Source: Diphasiastrum complanatum (Eukaryota > Streptophyta > Lycopodiopsida > Lycopodiales > Lycopodiaceae). From it: a stretch of DNA of 64,000 bases. The stretch spans positions 100,902,433-100,966,432 of the forward strand of contig CM055092.1 of the NCBI GenBank assembly GCA_029204225.1. The letters are read 5' to 3'. How positions within the stretch are numbered: the stretch's first letter is position 1; each line of letters begins with the position of its first letter. Of this stretch, positions 41,600 through 53,861 are shown piece after piece. A program made the position numbers and the translations under genes. The notes below the pieces were generated by a model. The model saw nothing but the letters and a program-made list of their open reading frames with translations. It ran no database searches and was not told the DNA's origin.

Positions 41600-42500
41600 T
41601 GCAGCAGTCTAGAACTAGAGTGATATATTTCAGAGATCACGCAATAGCATAATGAAAGAGAGAGATAACTAACTACATGTTTTATTGAAATGAATGAATG
41701 AGATAAGGCGTAGCCTCTACATGAACAACTAAGACTTGAGCGAAGCGACGTTTTGATTGAACATGGCGTTTCAGTACTCGTGACTCTTCACATTACCTAA
41801 AACTACTTGAAGTGCCCTAAACCTAACATGACCTAAACCTACTTCTCTAACACTCTCACTTGATCAAGAATCTATCACGTAGGATAATTCTTTGATCACA
41901 TCTTACATATACTTAACGTACGTACTAACATGTTGATATCCATAACCGACTTGCTACCTTCACTAACCAACATTGACTAGACCACAGTCTTAAAACAATC
42001 TTTCACCTTGTGAATAGTCTTCTTCTATAGAATCATCTAAGTTTGTGAAACGAAAGAAGAACTTCTTGCTTCGTTTTGCCATCTTTAATGTAGCATCTTC
42101 TGCTTACAGTTTCTTGCAAAGTGACCTGGTTTCTCACAATAGAAACAGGTTCTTTTTCTCATGTCAACTGTATTTGAACTGCTCCCACTTTTCTTCTTGA
42201 ATCTGTCTTGCTTTCTTGTAAAGAAAAGAGCCACAACACCTTGTGTTGTACTAACAATATTTTGTCATTTTCTTCTTATTTCCTCTTGAAGAAGAATGCT
42301 TATGAGATTCTCCATTGTCATTTGCTTTGAGACAGTACTCAAGACAGTATTCAAGTTCTCATAGGACTCCGGAAGGCTATTCAACAACACAACACACATT
42401 GCTTCTTCCATTACAATTGAACCAATGGCTGCCAACTGATCAACAAATGTTTTCAGCTTTGAGATATGACTTGCAACATAGTCTCCATCTTCCATCTTGA
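41600..42500 (-). mobile_element. copia relic I: gag fragment, purine tract and 3' LTR
   Basis: On the minus strand a copia gag end (42500-42040) is followed within about 200 bases by AAGTGAGAG and a LTR-like start TGTTAGAGAAGTAGG at about 41853. That LTR continues to about 41600 (including ATTTCAATAAAACATG). Pol is entirely missing between gag and the LTR, so this is a deletion derivative. The LTR's distal end is not clear. Confidence 0.6.
42040..42495 (-). pseudogene. copia I gag C-terminal part with zinc knuckle
   Basis: The minus frame reads MEDGDYVASHISKLKTFVDQ, LAAIGSIVMEEAMCVVLLNS, LPESYENLNTVLSTVSK, ENLISILLQEEIRRK. After a TGA and frame continuation it reads KKKSGSSS...KRTCFYCEKPGHFAKK. 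CFYCEKPGHFAKK is a zinc knuckle lacking its last cysteine. The first half of gag is missing and unrelated sequence begins at 42500. The RNA-binding knuckle and the LLQEEIRR motif make the copia gag call solid. Confidence 0.82.
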
Positions 42501-42689
42501 AATTAATCAGCTGCTTTCAAAGATACATTCTGTTTGTGAAGAAACAAAACGTTTCTATTACCAAAGCTTTGCTAGCTTTCAGCCTTTAGTCTTACGAAAA
42601 GACAAGTTTAGTCATGCCAAAACTATGCCAAAACTAGTTGAAGAGGCAGCGTGAGAGATTTCAAAAACGTTTAGTCATATTTTGATAAA

Positions 42690-43195
42690 TTGTCAATATG
42701 AGTCCAAAACTCATTTTAGACTTAGAGATAAACTTTTTGAAGTTATATTAGTTTAAAATACATTCAATAAACACTTTTTGAAAGTGTGAAAAAGTTGGTA
42801 GTCAAATTTGAGAGAGATTCAAATTTGAACATTGGGTACATTGAATCTAGACCTAGAAATAGTAGGGTTTACATTTTGGAGAGAAAGCCAAGTGGCCAAA
42901 TAGGGTTAGGACCTGCTATAAAAAGATGTAAGAGACACATCTTCTCTATTCTCTCTCTCATTTCATCATTATACATGGTTCTCTTTGGGTTCTACTACTC
43001 ATTGGTGCATTCTCATGATGTTATCTTGCAATTCTATATGTAGAATGATCATTTATCACTATTTTCGAAATACAGTAGGGTATTGTAATCGTACGAACAT
43101 CAACTATATTTTATATTTTGGTTCATGTTTGATCAATATCTCTTAGAGTTTGCATCTCATTTTGTATGTAGATGCTGATTTTTCTATATTGGCAG
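42690..43195 (+). repeat. repeat family R, right copy (promoter-like)
   Basis: Inverted match of about 34855-35450: ACTTTTTGAAAGTGTG, AATTTGA.TTGAAC, AATAGTAGGGTTT, ATACATGGTTCTCTTTGGGT, CATTGGTGCATTCTCATGATG, ATGTTTGATCAATATCT, TTAGAGTTTGCATCTCATT, GATTTTTCTATATTGGCAG. A TATA-like GCTATAAAAAGATG at about 42916 is followed 30 bases later by a CT-rich stretch, so it may be a promoter with a CT-rich initiator, or an LTR U3/R region. Confidence 0.55.
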
Positions 43196-43261
43196 GATTG
43201 TTGGTTTGCTCTTTTTGTAACCAATTAACATCAGGGACATGGATTAACTCTTGAATGATCT

Positions 43262-43500
43262 GAATCCTTCACAGATAACTTGTTGGCTGATGGACTTGTA
43301 TTGTTTCAGGAGCATGGGGAGGTGATGCATGGACCAACAAGAGTATTGGACCAGAGGCAGAGACGGTTGTGGAATCGTTTGCTCCGTGAGTACTTGGTTG
43401 CATGGCATGGACGACCTCTCAGTGATGCTACCTGGGAGACCACACATGGGTTGCATATATAGTATCCAGACTTTGCCATTGAGGATGATGTCACCTGAGC
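43262..43500 (+). pseudogene. chromovirus chromodomain fragment
   Basis: The frame reads NLLADGLVLFQEHGEVMHGP, TRVLDQRQRRLWNRLLREYL, VAWHGRPLSDATWETTHGLH, then a TAG, YPDFAIEDDVT. This is the chromodomain C-terminus of a chromovirus, parallel to 8545-8700 in G but clearly diverged (VLDQRQRRL versus ILDRREQRL). The upstream integrase is absent. It adjoins repeat R. Confidence 0.85.
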
Positions 43501-43924
43501 AGCGAAGAGATGTCACATGTACTTTGAATCCCTTGCCCAATGTAAATGGTAAATTGTAAATGGCTACGTCACCGACCTGTGGAGACAATTGTAAGTTGCA
43601 ATGTAAATATCTGTTATAGTGACTAAATTCGAGATGGCCAAGGGGGTACTGGGTCTCATGAGAGTCTGTTGGACTGACCTCCTAGAAAGTATGAAGGGTT
43701 GACCGATCAACATGACACATGTCATATTCTCATTGGAACACTTGGTCAAATGCATGAGTGACGTGTCAGAGTGTCCATCTACCAGCTTGCCCTCCTTGGT
43801 ATTTAGTGAGTAAATTTTTATGAGTTTAGTGAGTTTTAAATGTCAAAAAATGCTCATCATAACAATCACCAATTAACATAGAAAATGTGTCTTTTGGGTG
43901 CAACAAACTATAGAAATGACCATT

Positions 43925-46712
43925 TTAAAAGCATCCTTTAAAAAAAAAAATGCCAAAAAGTGCAATATATATCATTGACATTTTATGCACCATTAACAAC
44001 ATATAGATGGCCATACAGTGGGGGCACGACAGACAAAAACATGTGCCAATATCCAAAAATAAAATGTAACCATCGCTATTCAAACAATCAAGTTCATTTT
44101 GAGTCAGATTTGTGCGTGTTTGGACAAACCAATTTTCTCCTATCGGTAGAGGAGGTGTTACAATATTGTTGTTCATCGACCATTTGCAACTAACACCAGT
44201 AGCACAGAACCACATGAATTGACTAGTTTCACCATTAACATGTTTTCTTTTCCCGAAGAAACAAGGAGCAACAACGGGACTAATCTGGCTATTGCATCTA
44301 CCTCTACCCACATATTTCATTCCTTGACATTTTACATGACTCCCTACATTGACCCTACGTATAGCCGACAGGCTATCATGGACAACACGTTCTTGCAAAT
44401 TTGAGATACTTTGCAGATGTGAAGAGGAAGCCACACTTGAGTTTAAATTTGACCGAATGTTTTTATGACTACTTCCTAGTGGATGGCTATGCCTACACAT
44501 TTTTGAAATGTATTCCACATCTGGTGGATGAGAAACATTTTCATGATCTGAATTCCAACTTGTCCAATGTCTTTTGTGTCTGACAGCTTCAACAGTGGCA
44601 CTGGCAGTATTGTCGTTAGTAGTAAGATCAATTGTTTCAACAAAATTACATACACTCTCTGAAAAAGAAGAACCAATAATGGAAGACCTTTGGCCAGATC
44701 TCAATCTATCCATTAGATTTTGCAATGATGGACCTGCACCTATATGATGACCAGCCAAAAAGGACTCTTCTCTTGCACTTTGCAATATAGCATTTGCCAT
44801 GTCCTCAACTGCAGCATCATATAAGCTCAATCTATTTGAATAACTATCCACAGATTTCCAAACGCTATGCACAACTTCGAACAAATTAGTGGTTGGTGTT
44901 GTTGACTCCTCTTTGAGGCCCATCATCTGCGGTACATCCATCAAAATGTGACCAATATTGTTATATAATACACATTTATATTGAACTACAACAACATATG
45001 TACTCAACCTTACCGTAACAATAGATTTTTCCCATCTGTTTATTCTATTCCACCACCATAGTAACCAAGCCTCCAACTGTTGAAAGTCATTTTTACAAGC
45101 ATTTCCAATTTTCCACCAATTACGTATTTGATTGAATATTTCGTCTGCTTTTCACTTGCTATTTGCATTTCTCCATTGTTGACACATCTCAATGTGTGAT
45201 TTTCTGAAATCCTTTTTTATATACTTTTTAGTGTGCTTATGAACACTATCCATGAAATGAAAGAGACAAGATCTCTCACGGCCCACCATAGGTTTGTTAG
45301 GATCATCTCCATAAACTGTACGAATTGCAATCCAATTTGTCTGGGCTTCGTCAGCCATGAATCCTTTAAATATGACTGGTAACTCCATATGTCTAGACGT
45401 TACACGATTCAACATGCGCCAAAATAGAACTTGACCTCTAACATCTTGCACCTTCATTTCACATGTTGCAATAGTTTGCATAGATTGGATTCTGCAACAT
45501 TAAACTCAAACAACTTTGTAAGATGCCCAAAATATTAAATATTTTGAAACAAATGATAGATTTATTAATCGTCTCAAAAATGTGTATAAGATGTACTAAC
45601 CTTGTGTCATACACATGGGCAGCCATGGTCACCCACTCTCTGACTCAAAAAACATGGTCAAAACAACACCATGCATTACTCAAATCATGTCCAGGTTGCA
45701 TTCTTTTTACTAGCTCAACCCTAGATGCTGGACCAATAATTGACATTTTAAAAATATGGCATCTATCATCCAAATCATGTGTCTGCCCAGGGAACAACGA
45801 ACCATGAAAGAATTGGTAGGAGCAATTTTCTTTAAGATAAATCAAGGCTGTGATATCTTGGGATAAATCTATTGGTTGCAACTCCTTTCTGGCTTTGGTG
45901 ATCCAGTTACGTAATCTGCACAAAACAATGTGAGAAAGGATTTATAGATATTCAATACAAACATATAAAAATGAAATGAAAAAAAAAAAACTAACTAACC
46001 TTATGTTGTTAGTGGCTGGTTCCAATGTTGATAATAGATCATGGAATGCAGATTCGTCCATGTTATTATGGTTGACTCCCAACAACTTCTATGATGTAAT
46101 ATTCTTTGCGATTTGTTTTTGGATTGACTTTGGCCTTTTGGTTGAAGTGGAGTTCAACAAGTTCTTGACTGTATCCTCAGCCGCTAACCTAGTTGAATAG
46201 GAAGCGTCTTCCCTAATCTCGTGGTCATGGTGGCCAATGTGTATTGCCATTCTAGTGTACAAGACATCATTTGGAATACAGTAGTATATTTTTGCTTGGC
46301 ATACATTTGTGCAAACTGGAGCAACGTCGTAGTGAAGACATCTCAAATTGCTTGCATTGGATGGGAACTGACCTACACTACACTGAAATTTTAGTTTGCC
46401 AATGAAACGTGACATATTTTTTGTCCCAAAAGATTCTAGATAACCACATCTTGGATTATTACAAACAAAACCACCTGCACAATCAGATAGCCTCACTGTT
46501 CCATCAAAACCCTGCATGATAGTGGGCTTGTATTTTAACCATCTGTGTCCATCAAATGCATGTTTCATGCCTGCCATACTATTGATTGTATATGGTGGTA
46601 GCTCAAATGCAACATTGCCATTATACATTGTTGGTAACTCTGAAACTTTTAATGGTGCTCCACACAATTGAAACAACCTACGCAATTTGCTAGATAATGA
46701 AAGACTCATCAC
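43925..46712 (-). pseudogene. spliced transposase-like gene (Mutator-like?), three stops
   Basis: Three exons on the minus strand join in phase: 46712-46000, 45915-45601 and 45491-43925, with GT-AG borders and split Arg codons at both joints. Exon 1 has a cysteine/histidine-rich domain (GGFVCNNPRCGYLESFG, then CLHYDVAPVCTNVCQAKIYY, IGHHDHEIRED). Exon 2 has a WITKARKELQPIDLSQDITA segment. Exon 3 starts with MADEAQTNWIAIRTVYGDDP and SCLFHFMDSVHKHTKKYI, which resembles the Asp and C-x-x-H part of a Mutator-type DDE transposase, and ends with a Cys-rich domain. In-frame stops are TAG 46089, TGA 45645 and TGA 45152. Family placement is tentative; the exon structure is clear. Confidence 0.5.
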
Positions 46713-47700
46713 CAGATCACAGACAGAGGAATTACTGGTTGAACACCAGCTCCTGCCATCAAATTATAACATTTAGTAATCTCAATCAGACTGTTATCAC
46801 TAGACGTATTGTCAACAGTGCAATCTACTAGAGGAAACACATTCATTTGTGATGTTATTAGAAATAGTGAGTGAAGATAATGCAAGAAGAATTCGGACAG
46901 TTTCTGCAAAAAAAATGTGAAATCTGCCTTGCATTATGGTATCTTATAATAATGATCAAATAATTTGCAAAAAATATTTAGTTGATGTTGTAATGTATTA
47001 TATTAAAAATTTTTCCAGAATGTTTAATTGTGTAATTTTCATATCGTTTCTATTAAATATATTACAAAAATGAAATGGCACTACACAAGCTGTATTAATA
47101 TATTTATTGTGTCAGAATTATGTGGAGAGGGATTAATGAAGACGAAATATGTATTTATTGATAGGGCGACACGTTTAGATAATTACCAATCATAGCTTGA
47201 ACGTTAGAGACTCGAAATTTGTAAGTGAATATTTATATTAGATCTTTATAGATTTTTAACTTATAGTTTTGCTCTTATTTTTTTTAGTGCGAGAATCCTA
47301 CATTGTGTAATGTTTTAAAGTCCTGCCATTTGAATCGTACAATGCCAGCAAAATTTATTGACTTAATAAAGTTATGTAATTTAATAAACAAAAAATTTCT
47401 TGTATTTCAAAAAAATTCCATTATAAACGACCTATAAATTAAATATTTTGCCTATAGTGAATAGCTCATATTAGATCTTTATAGCGAGAATCGTACAATG
47501 GCAGCAAAATTTATTGACTTAATAAAGTCTCAAGAAAATATTTCTTGCATTTCAAGAAAATTCCATTATAAACGACTATAATGAAAGTTTGAAAGAAATT
47601 TTTTTTGGCCTAAGTTATGTCTTTGTTAATAACTAAAATAGTAAACAACCCTAAAGTGATGGTAGAACCCTAAACCCTAATGTAACAAAGTACACTGATC
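46713..47700. other. AT-rich flank with a duplicated segment
   Basis: 46713-46920 holds a possible further upstream exon of the transposase-like gene in another frame (LVDCTVDNTSSDNSLIEITK), unproven. 47325-47440 and 47485-47580 are a diverged direct duplication (CGTACAATG.CAGCAAAATTT, ATTGACTTAATAAAGT, ATTCCATTATAAACGAC). No gene is seen between 46920 and 47700. Confidence 0.45.
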
Positions 47701-47749
47701 TCTAAAGTAGCCAACAATGGCTTAGTTCATTGCAATATCTGAATATTGG

Positions 47750-47850
47750 ATCAGGAGAAAGCTGAAGATTGGAAGATTGGATCAGCAGAGAACTGAAGAT
47801 TGGATGATTGGATCAGGAGAGAGCTGAAGATTGGAAGATTTCGTAAGTCT
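47750..47850. repeat. 34-base tandem repeat, three units
   Basis: Unit: GGATCAGGAGA.AGCTGAAG followed by ATTGGAAGATT; three copies with small changes. Confidence 0.75.
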
Positions 47851-47977
47851 TATTACTTGTTTGGAATTTTTTTGCATCGAGTGAGTATTGACACACATTT
47901 TAGTGCATTTTTTGTGGCAGCTGAGACATTACCCACCATCATTGGCAGTTGGGACAAAAAAAAATTTGCCTCAGCTA

Positions 47978-48690
47978 CCAGCCTCCTCGGCGCCGAGGAG
48001 GCTGGCAGTTGAGACAAAAAAAATTGCCTCATCTGTAAGCGATGGCAGCTAAGGCCTGAGTTCATGATTTTTTTTACTCTATGCAGGCCTCCTCGGCGCC
48101 GAGGAGGCCTGCGCTTCAGTCATATCGCTGGAATTAGATTCATAGACGAGCTACTGAGGACGTGAATCTGAGAAAAAATTGAGTGAGATTAAGATGAACT
48201 GTGCTGGCAGAGTATAAAAAAGCCCTGTAGCGATGGCCCGTACAGCGATGGCCCACAGACCACAGGTGGGATCATACACCCACTGCCATTTGAAGCAAAA
48301 AAATGTTTTTCACCAAATGTCTCCTCGGTGCGAAGGAGGCCTGCATGGCCCTCAGGTATCAAATGTTATCCTGCTGGTTTGAAAATGCATAATAGATGTT
48401 CAAGTCTGATCCTCTTGAAAATGCACAACAGATGGCTGAGTCCGGTCCACCTCCGGTTTTGAGAATGTGATTATCTGATCCACCTGTGGTTTTGTTGGCC
48501 AAGTGTGATCCTCCTGATTTGAAAATGCACAGTAGATGTTCAAGTCTGATCCTCTTGGAAACATGCAGTAGATGGCCGAGTCCGATCCGCCATGGGTTTG
48601 TTCGGTCAAAGAAGTCAAAGATGAGCAGTGGGTTTTCAAAACTGAAGATACGTGGACATCATCAAATGCCTCCTCGGCGCCGAGGAGGCC
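47978..48690. repeat. four dispersed copies of a GC palindrome
   Basis: The 20-base perfect palindrome CCTCCTCGGCGCCGAGGAGG is the core at 47978-48005 (28-bp palindrome), 48083-48112 (30-bp palindrome) and 48668-48689 (22 bp). An imperfect copy lies at 48320-48345. Each is embedded in otherwise AT-rich sequence and each is followed by GCCTG or CTGGC. A 120-130-base direct duplication (48395-48460 and 48500-48590, GTTCAAGTCTGATCCTCTTG and CAGATGGC/TAGATGGC words) lies between the third and fourth. Confidence 0.8.
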
Positions 48691-50905
48691 TGTGCAGGTG
48701 ACGATCCTACTCTTTTCCATCGTCGGCAGTGCAACTTTAGGCTGTGGAGCCAGCTCATTTCCTTTGATGTTCTGGATCGAGGACGATAGCCGCCGTGTGA
48801 GGATTCATATGGGTATTGGACTACATACGCATTGATTTCGTCATCCACCGTCTTTGGTTTGCGAAAGACTCGGCTGGCAAAAATGGTTTGAGAGCCTTGA
48901 GATGTGGAAGCTTGTCGCTCCTCTCGGCCTTGGCTCTGATCCATTCCTTGACTAGTGTCCAAGCCTTGGTCTTGTGTACTAGCCTCAGTTGCGTCTGAGC
49001 CTTGATCGTGAAACTTTGGCCTCACTGCGCTTTTCTCTTTGTCTTGGCCTGAACTGGCATGTCCATCTTCAAGTGTGGGTGGCGTTGGAGGTTTTTGTTG
49101 CTCCATATGTGGTTGGCAGGCCCTAAGAGCGCCTTTTGCTTATGCAAGCTCTTGGATGGCGCGTTGGTGGTAGTTGTTGAAGTCTTGTTGGTGGTCGTTC
49201 AACGTTTGTTGGTAGCCGTTCAATGTTTGTTGGTACCGTCCCACTTGCGTTGTTAAAAAGTCCATCTCATTTTGACTGAGAGGATGGTTTGTGGGGGCTG
49301 GTTGGGGGGACTGGTTGGGCTAACCAAACTACTTATTGTTGTTGTAGGCTCTGCACCTCCGCTCCCAGGCGTTGATTTTTCGTTTCGAGTATTAGCAGCA
49401 GCAGGGCGAGATCCTGTGATGCTTGTTGCTGGATCTCCTAGACCCGTGTGGCCAAATCCACTAGACGGCCATCCAATGAGGCTTTGGCTGCTATCAGATC
49501 TCGGATAAAAGTGCCCAAGACCTGGTACGCCGTCGTGATGTTGGTTGGCACGGTTGATGTGGCGCTACTTGTTGATGCTTGTGGAGGTGGTGGTCGTACT
49601 TCTTGTACGTCTTCATCATCCTCGATCAGCTCTTCAGGCTCAATCATGTCATCTGGCTGTAGGGTCGGCACGCACAGGAGATACAACATACTTAGTTTGC
49701 ACGAATGCCTCATCGGACAACGGTTCGCGTCGCCCTCGGCAAGCTGATGAGATGGAGCGGATGGTGGAATGATGGGGATTGTGGAAATGTGGAGAGGCTA
49801 GGGAATGGATAGTTCGAAGGCAGAAACAAGAGGAACGATTGAAAATTTGAGGGTGGTGTCGAGGATGAAAGGAGAGTTTGGAGGTGTGAGGTTGATGAGC
49901 TTCATCCAAGAGAGGGAGTCGGGGGAGAGCTGGAAATGGGTAAGGGAGGCATGAGCAATGGAAGAAGAATGGTGATGGAGGGTGGAACATAAGTGATAAT
50001 GACGACAAAAGGTGGAGGAATGAGAACATTGGGACTAGAAGTGGTGGCAGTAGTGGATGTGGAAGCGGAAGCGATAGAAGCGGGTGCAGGGCATGAAGGT
50101 GCGGTGCATTGTTGGGTGGCAGGAAGATTTGCGGAGGTTGAGGCAGTGCCACGCATAGGCTTGATGGCCGGTGAGTTAGTCGGAATAGTAGGGGGAACAA
50201 GAGTAGTGTATGTAACGGTGGTGAAGAGGATGTCAGAACGATTAAAATATCGAACTTTATGTTCAAAGAGGGTACAGACGAGGGTGCAAAGAAGTGGTCC
50301 CGTGGCGATCCAGTCGCACATGTTGGGTTTTATGGTGAGCTTCAACTCGCTGAGGATGAAGGTGTGCCGCATGTTGGGTTTTATGGCAAGCTTCAACTCG
50401 TTGAGGATGAAGGTGTGCCAATCATAGGGCACAACCGAGGGGCACAAGAATTCTTTGTAGGATTCCACAATTTGGTGGAGGAGGTTGGATTGAATGCGAT
50501 CTTTTCGCAAACTTGACACAACTAGTAAATTGTTCAACAAATGAGTTGCAGCTTAGATGGTAGGGTTGTTGATAGCCTCTATCAAATAACCATTGTTAAT
50601 ATGTAAAATGGATTCAGAAGTAGGATAGGTGCATGATGGTGGCTAGGCCTGGGTCTATCGCCAGAAATAATCCCGATGGTAGCCACGGAGTGAGCGTTGA
50701 CACACACGTGGTGCGTGGTATCTTGGTATAGGATGTGGAGATGAGTTTTATCCTGATCCCATGTGGCGTAGGCCATGAGGGTGAGGTCCATGTTAATGGC
50801 GGAGGCAAAAGGCATTGGGTAAATGCCCATTGCTTGGAGGAGAGGGCCGGTTGCTTGGAACCATGGGGTCAGTTTCGTCGGAAGGGCTGCAAGGTTGATT
50901 TTTTG
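48640..50905 (-). pseudogene. family K gene, longest copy: globular N-part, proline-rich linker, coiled coil
   Basis: A minus-strand gene broken by stops and frame changes. Order: INLAALPTKLTPWFQATGPL, then MGIYPMPFASAINMDLTLMA, YATWDQDKTHLHILYQD, VNAHSVATIGIISGD (50900-50640); NNGYLIEAINNP, a TAA, LLNNLLVVSSLRKDR, SYKEFLCPSVVPYDWHTFIL, MCDWIATGPLLCTLVCTLFE, HKVRYFNRSDILFTTV (50600-50210); a proline/serine/threonine-rich linker; an acidic stretch (PEELIEDDEDVQEV); AYQVLGTFIRDLIAAKASLD; a TAG; a glutamine-rich coiled coil (QRLGAEVQSLQQQ, GRYQQTLNGYQQTLNDHQQD); and a polar tail with FRKPKTVDDEINAYVVQYPY. The 9598-10255 fragment is a second copy. No known family is recognised. The architecture resembles element L, but I see no shared sequence. 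Confidence 0.5.
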
Positions 50906-50999
50906 AGACTACTGACAGATCAATTTTTCGCTTGCAAGTGAGAGCGAGAGTGAACCAGATTTCTTATATACACCTAAAGCCTCAAGCATCCTCAGACAG

Positions 51000-51140
51000 C
51001 CAAGAGAAAAAAAATGCATGACAAGTGTGAACCTTACCCACCTCGGGCAAGGCCTGGCCGCCTGGTCCTGGTGCACCCGTCGTGCACTCTCCCTGGCACC
51101 GGCCGCTCCGGCATCGGAGGGCCCTGCCTGGTCCCTCACG
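51000..51140. other. short GC-rich block
   Basis: A 120-base GC-rich segment (GGCCTGGCCGCCTGGTCCTG, CACCGGCCGCTCCGG) in AT-rich surroundings. It is open on the minus strand but too short and biased to call. It has no tRNA-like boxes I can see. Confidence 0.35.
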
Positions 51141-53130
51141 ACTTTTTTATATCAACGTCACATCATTTCATTTAATACATGGATTTCTAGTTTATTAGAC
51201 CCAACTTATAGAGTCTAAAATTCATATTTTTTTTTTAAATACCAAGTCTATTTTGGTTTTTTTCACCTTTTAGAGTCCTTTTAAACTCAGAATTCAACAC
51301 AATAGAACAAAAATGGAGAGACTACCAAACTCTTATAGTCGAGCAATATACAAGAACTTTACACACAAAAAAATGTAACAAGTGTCAATGTGAAAAGAAA
51401 TTGCTCCACACCTCTTCTATCCCACTCACTTAGGGTTTTGGAAAGAGAGAAATCATATTCAAACCACCTCCTTATATAATAAACATCTTGCTCAATGACA
51501 TAGAAATTGATTGTACTGAGTACGGAGGCAAGAATCGTAGGTATGGCAAAAAAAAATCTTGACCACAGAGGCGATCTAACCATAGATAGAGCAACTTATC
51601 CTGTCATGTTTGTGACATCATTGTCACAAGTTTTGACTCTATAGTATATATCTTCGTCAAGTCTAATATAATTGGAGCTTAATAAATATAACATTGGACT
51701 CTAACAATTATTGCACGTGCTTTGAAGAGATTGGACCTTGCATGGTTCCTTGGGGTATCATGTCATTGTTGACTAATGATGCTACGTGCTAACATTTTCA
51801 AATGTATTCTACATGCGTAAGAATAAGCTTTTCAACTTGCATATTGAGACCATGTGAGAATTGATCAACCTATAATTAATATTTCTACTTGAGTGTTAAA
51901 TAGTGGGAATTTGGACATGACAAATTGCATTTAAGTTCTAGAACTCTATTTACCACTAGTTATTTGAGATACAAAAAAGCTCAAAAATCTACATGGTCTT
52001 GGACACCCAAGGATGATATGACCCCCCCCCCCCCCCCCCAACACACACACACACACACAAAAGAAAAAAATACAAAACAAGTTGATCGTGGATTGTGTCT
52101 TATATATGTTTCATTTACGCATGCGAGTCAACATGTCAACGAGACATTTGGCAATATTTTATTTGCTCCTATATTTTCGAACGTGCAAAGGACATGTATC
52201 CTTGCATGATTGGTCCGTACAAATCACACGTGTCTTTGCATGGTTGGTTCGTACGTTCACACGTGCAAAGACCATTTGACCACACATGGGTATAAGAGGT
52301 AGAATCCATAGGCCATTTTCATATTTTTTAAACTTTTTTTTTTGCGATCACTACAACAAGACGCCTGAGTTTTAGCACTTTTTTTGAGCATTTTTTGGAA
52401 AAGATAGAATAAAAAATGGGAACGGGGAAAGCAAAAAGCTCAAGCTTCGGAATAAGTCTTGTACTTTTGAACGTGCTTTTAAGAGGCTTATAACAAGGGT
52501 TATAAAGAGACCAAAGACATTTCAAAAATCCCAAAATTGCTTTACTTTCCGAGATTTATAACGAGGGTTATAAGGAGGCCAGAGACATGTGAAAACTGTC
52601 AACTAGTCTCGAAATAAAGAGATGCACAACTCTTTATGTACCGTAAGCCTTGTTCAAAACCCAATATTAAAGTTCAAACCTAATAGGTAAACGTAATAAT
52701 TGCTATTGTCGTTTAGATACTTTACAATAAAGACCCCGTGTTTTTTTTCCTAAGAATATTCTTTTCAAATAAAAGCCCGACATTAATTTGATCTTTTGCT
52801 AAAAATCAAAATGAGTGAAGATCTCTTCATCTGCTGGAAGCATTTTTGGCACTTAGATGGCATATGTGCCTCCTATTTGAGGGAGTGAACTTTATTATAT
52901 CTTCGAGGGAAACTAGTAGTCATGGCATCAAGCTGGGCATAAGAAGTAAATATGTGTCTGCAGTTGAATGTATGCCTTGATGAGAGTCGTAAAAAAAAAC
53001 CTATATTTGCTCATCAAGTAATGATTTACTTCATTTAGAATGTCCAAAGAAGAATGCAAGCTTCAAGAGGTGCAACAAATGTTGTTTCGGATGAGACAAA
53101 CAAAGTAAAAATAGTGATGACACATTCAAG
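51141..53130. other. AT-rich region with minor repeats, no gene seen
   Basis: Contains a run of 18 C followed by (AC)9 at 52022-52059. A paired GTCCGTAC..CACACGTG/GTTCGTAC..CACACGTG repeat lies at 52205-52265. A direct repeat of GGGTTATAA.GAG.CCA.AGACAT lies at 52496 and 52565. Confidence 0.5.
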
Positions 53131-53861
53131 AGGAGCTTGAGTCATTATTTTTCTTCTGTTGTACATTTGGAAGATTCAAACCTGATAAATCGTCTCCATT
53201 CTAGTCAAACTATGTGCAGAGAGACGAAGGCTATTGATAATGCACACAACAAAACCTCTTGCATTAATGCATTTTTTAGACGCGGATTCATAAATCCTAA
53301 AAATAGTTCTAAAGCTACTCTGTCAAGATTTATCAAAGAGGATGCCATTTACAGGTCAACTTGTTTTCACATCTTTCATGGTTAAGTGGTCAAGATCTTG
53401 ATGAAAGATCCATCAAGAACAGTCTAGATTTAGGTTCAAAGAACAGTTGTGATTAAAATTTAGAGCTAAGTAAGTCGAAGTTGAGCGAAGACCACATTAA
53501 TTAATCAATGTACTTCTCCTAAGTAGAAGAGACATTTAAGTAGTATAACATGGAGTAAACTACTTGTAGCCTTTTTAAATTTGCTAAGACATAAACCAAC
53601 TAGGAACATATTTGAGCCCTTCCACTCGTGTGGAACAAGTAGATCTAAAGCATGGGTCTAAGGCTCTTGAGGTGACTTCAACAATCCAAGGACCTCTAGG
53701 AGATGTTAAGGTTTCATCATGTGGTGGTGTGGTTCAATGAGTGAACGACCATTATAGTCATCTATTGAAAGCCGAAACAATGAAGGCAGATCATTTTGTA
53801 GGAACACAGAATAGTAGATGTGTGCTTTGGGACCAATTGCTGCTAGGAGTGGCTCAATGAA

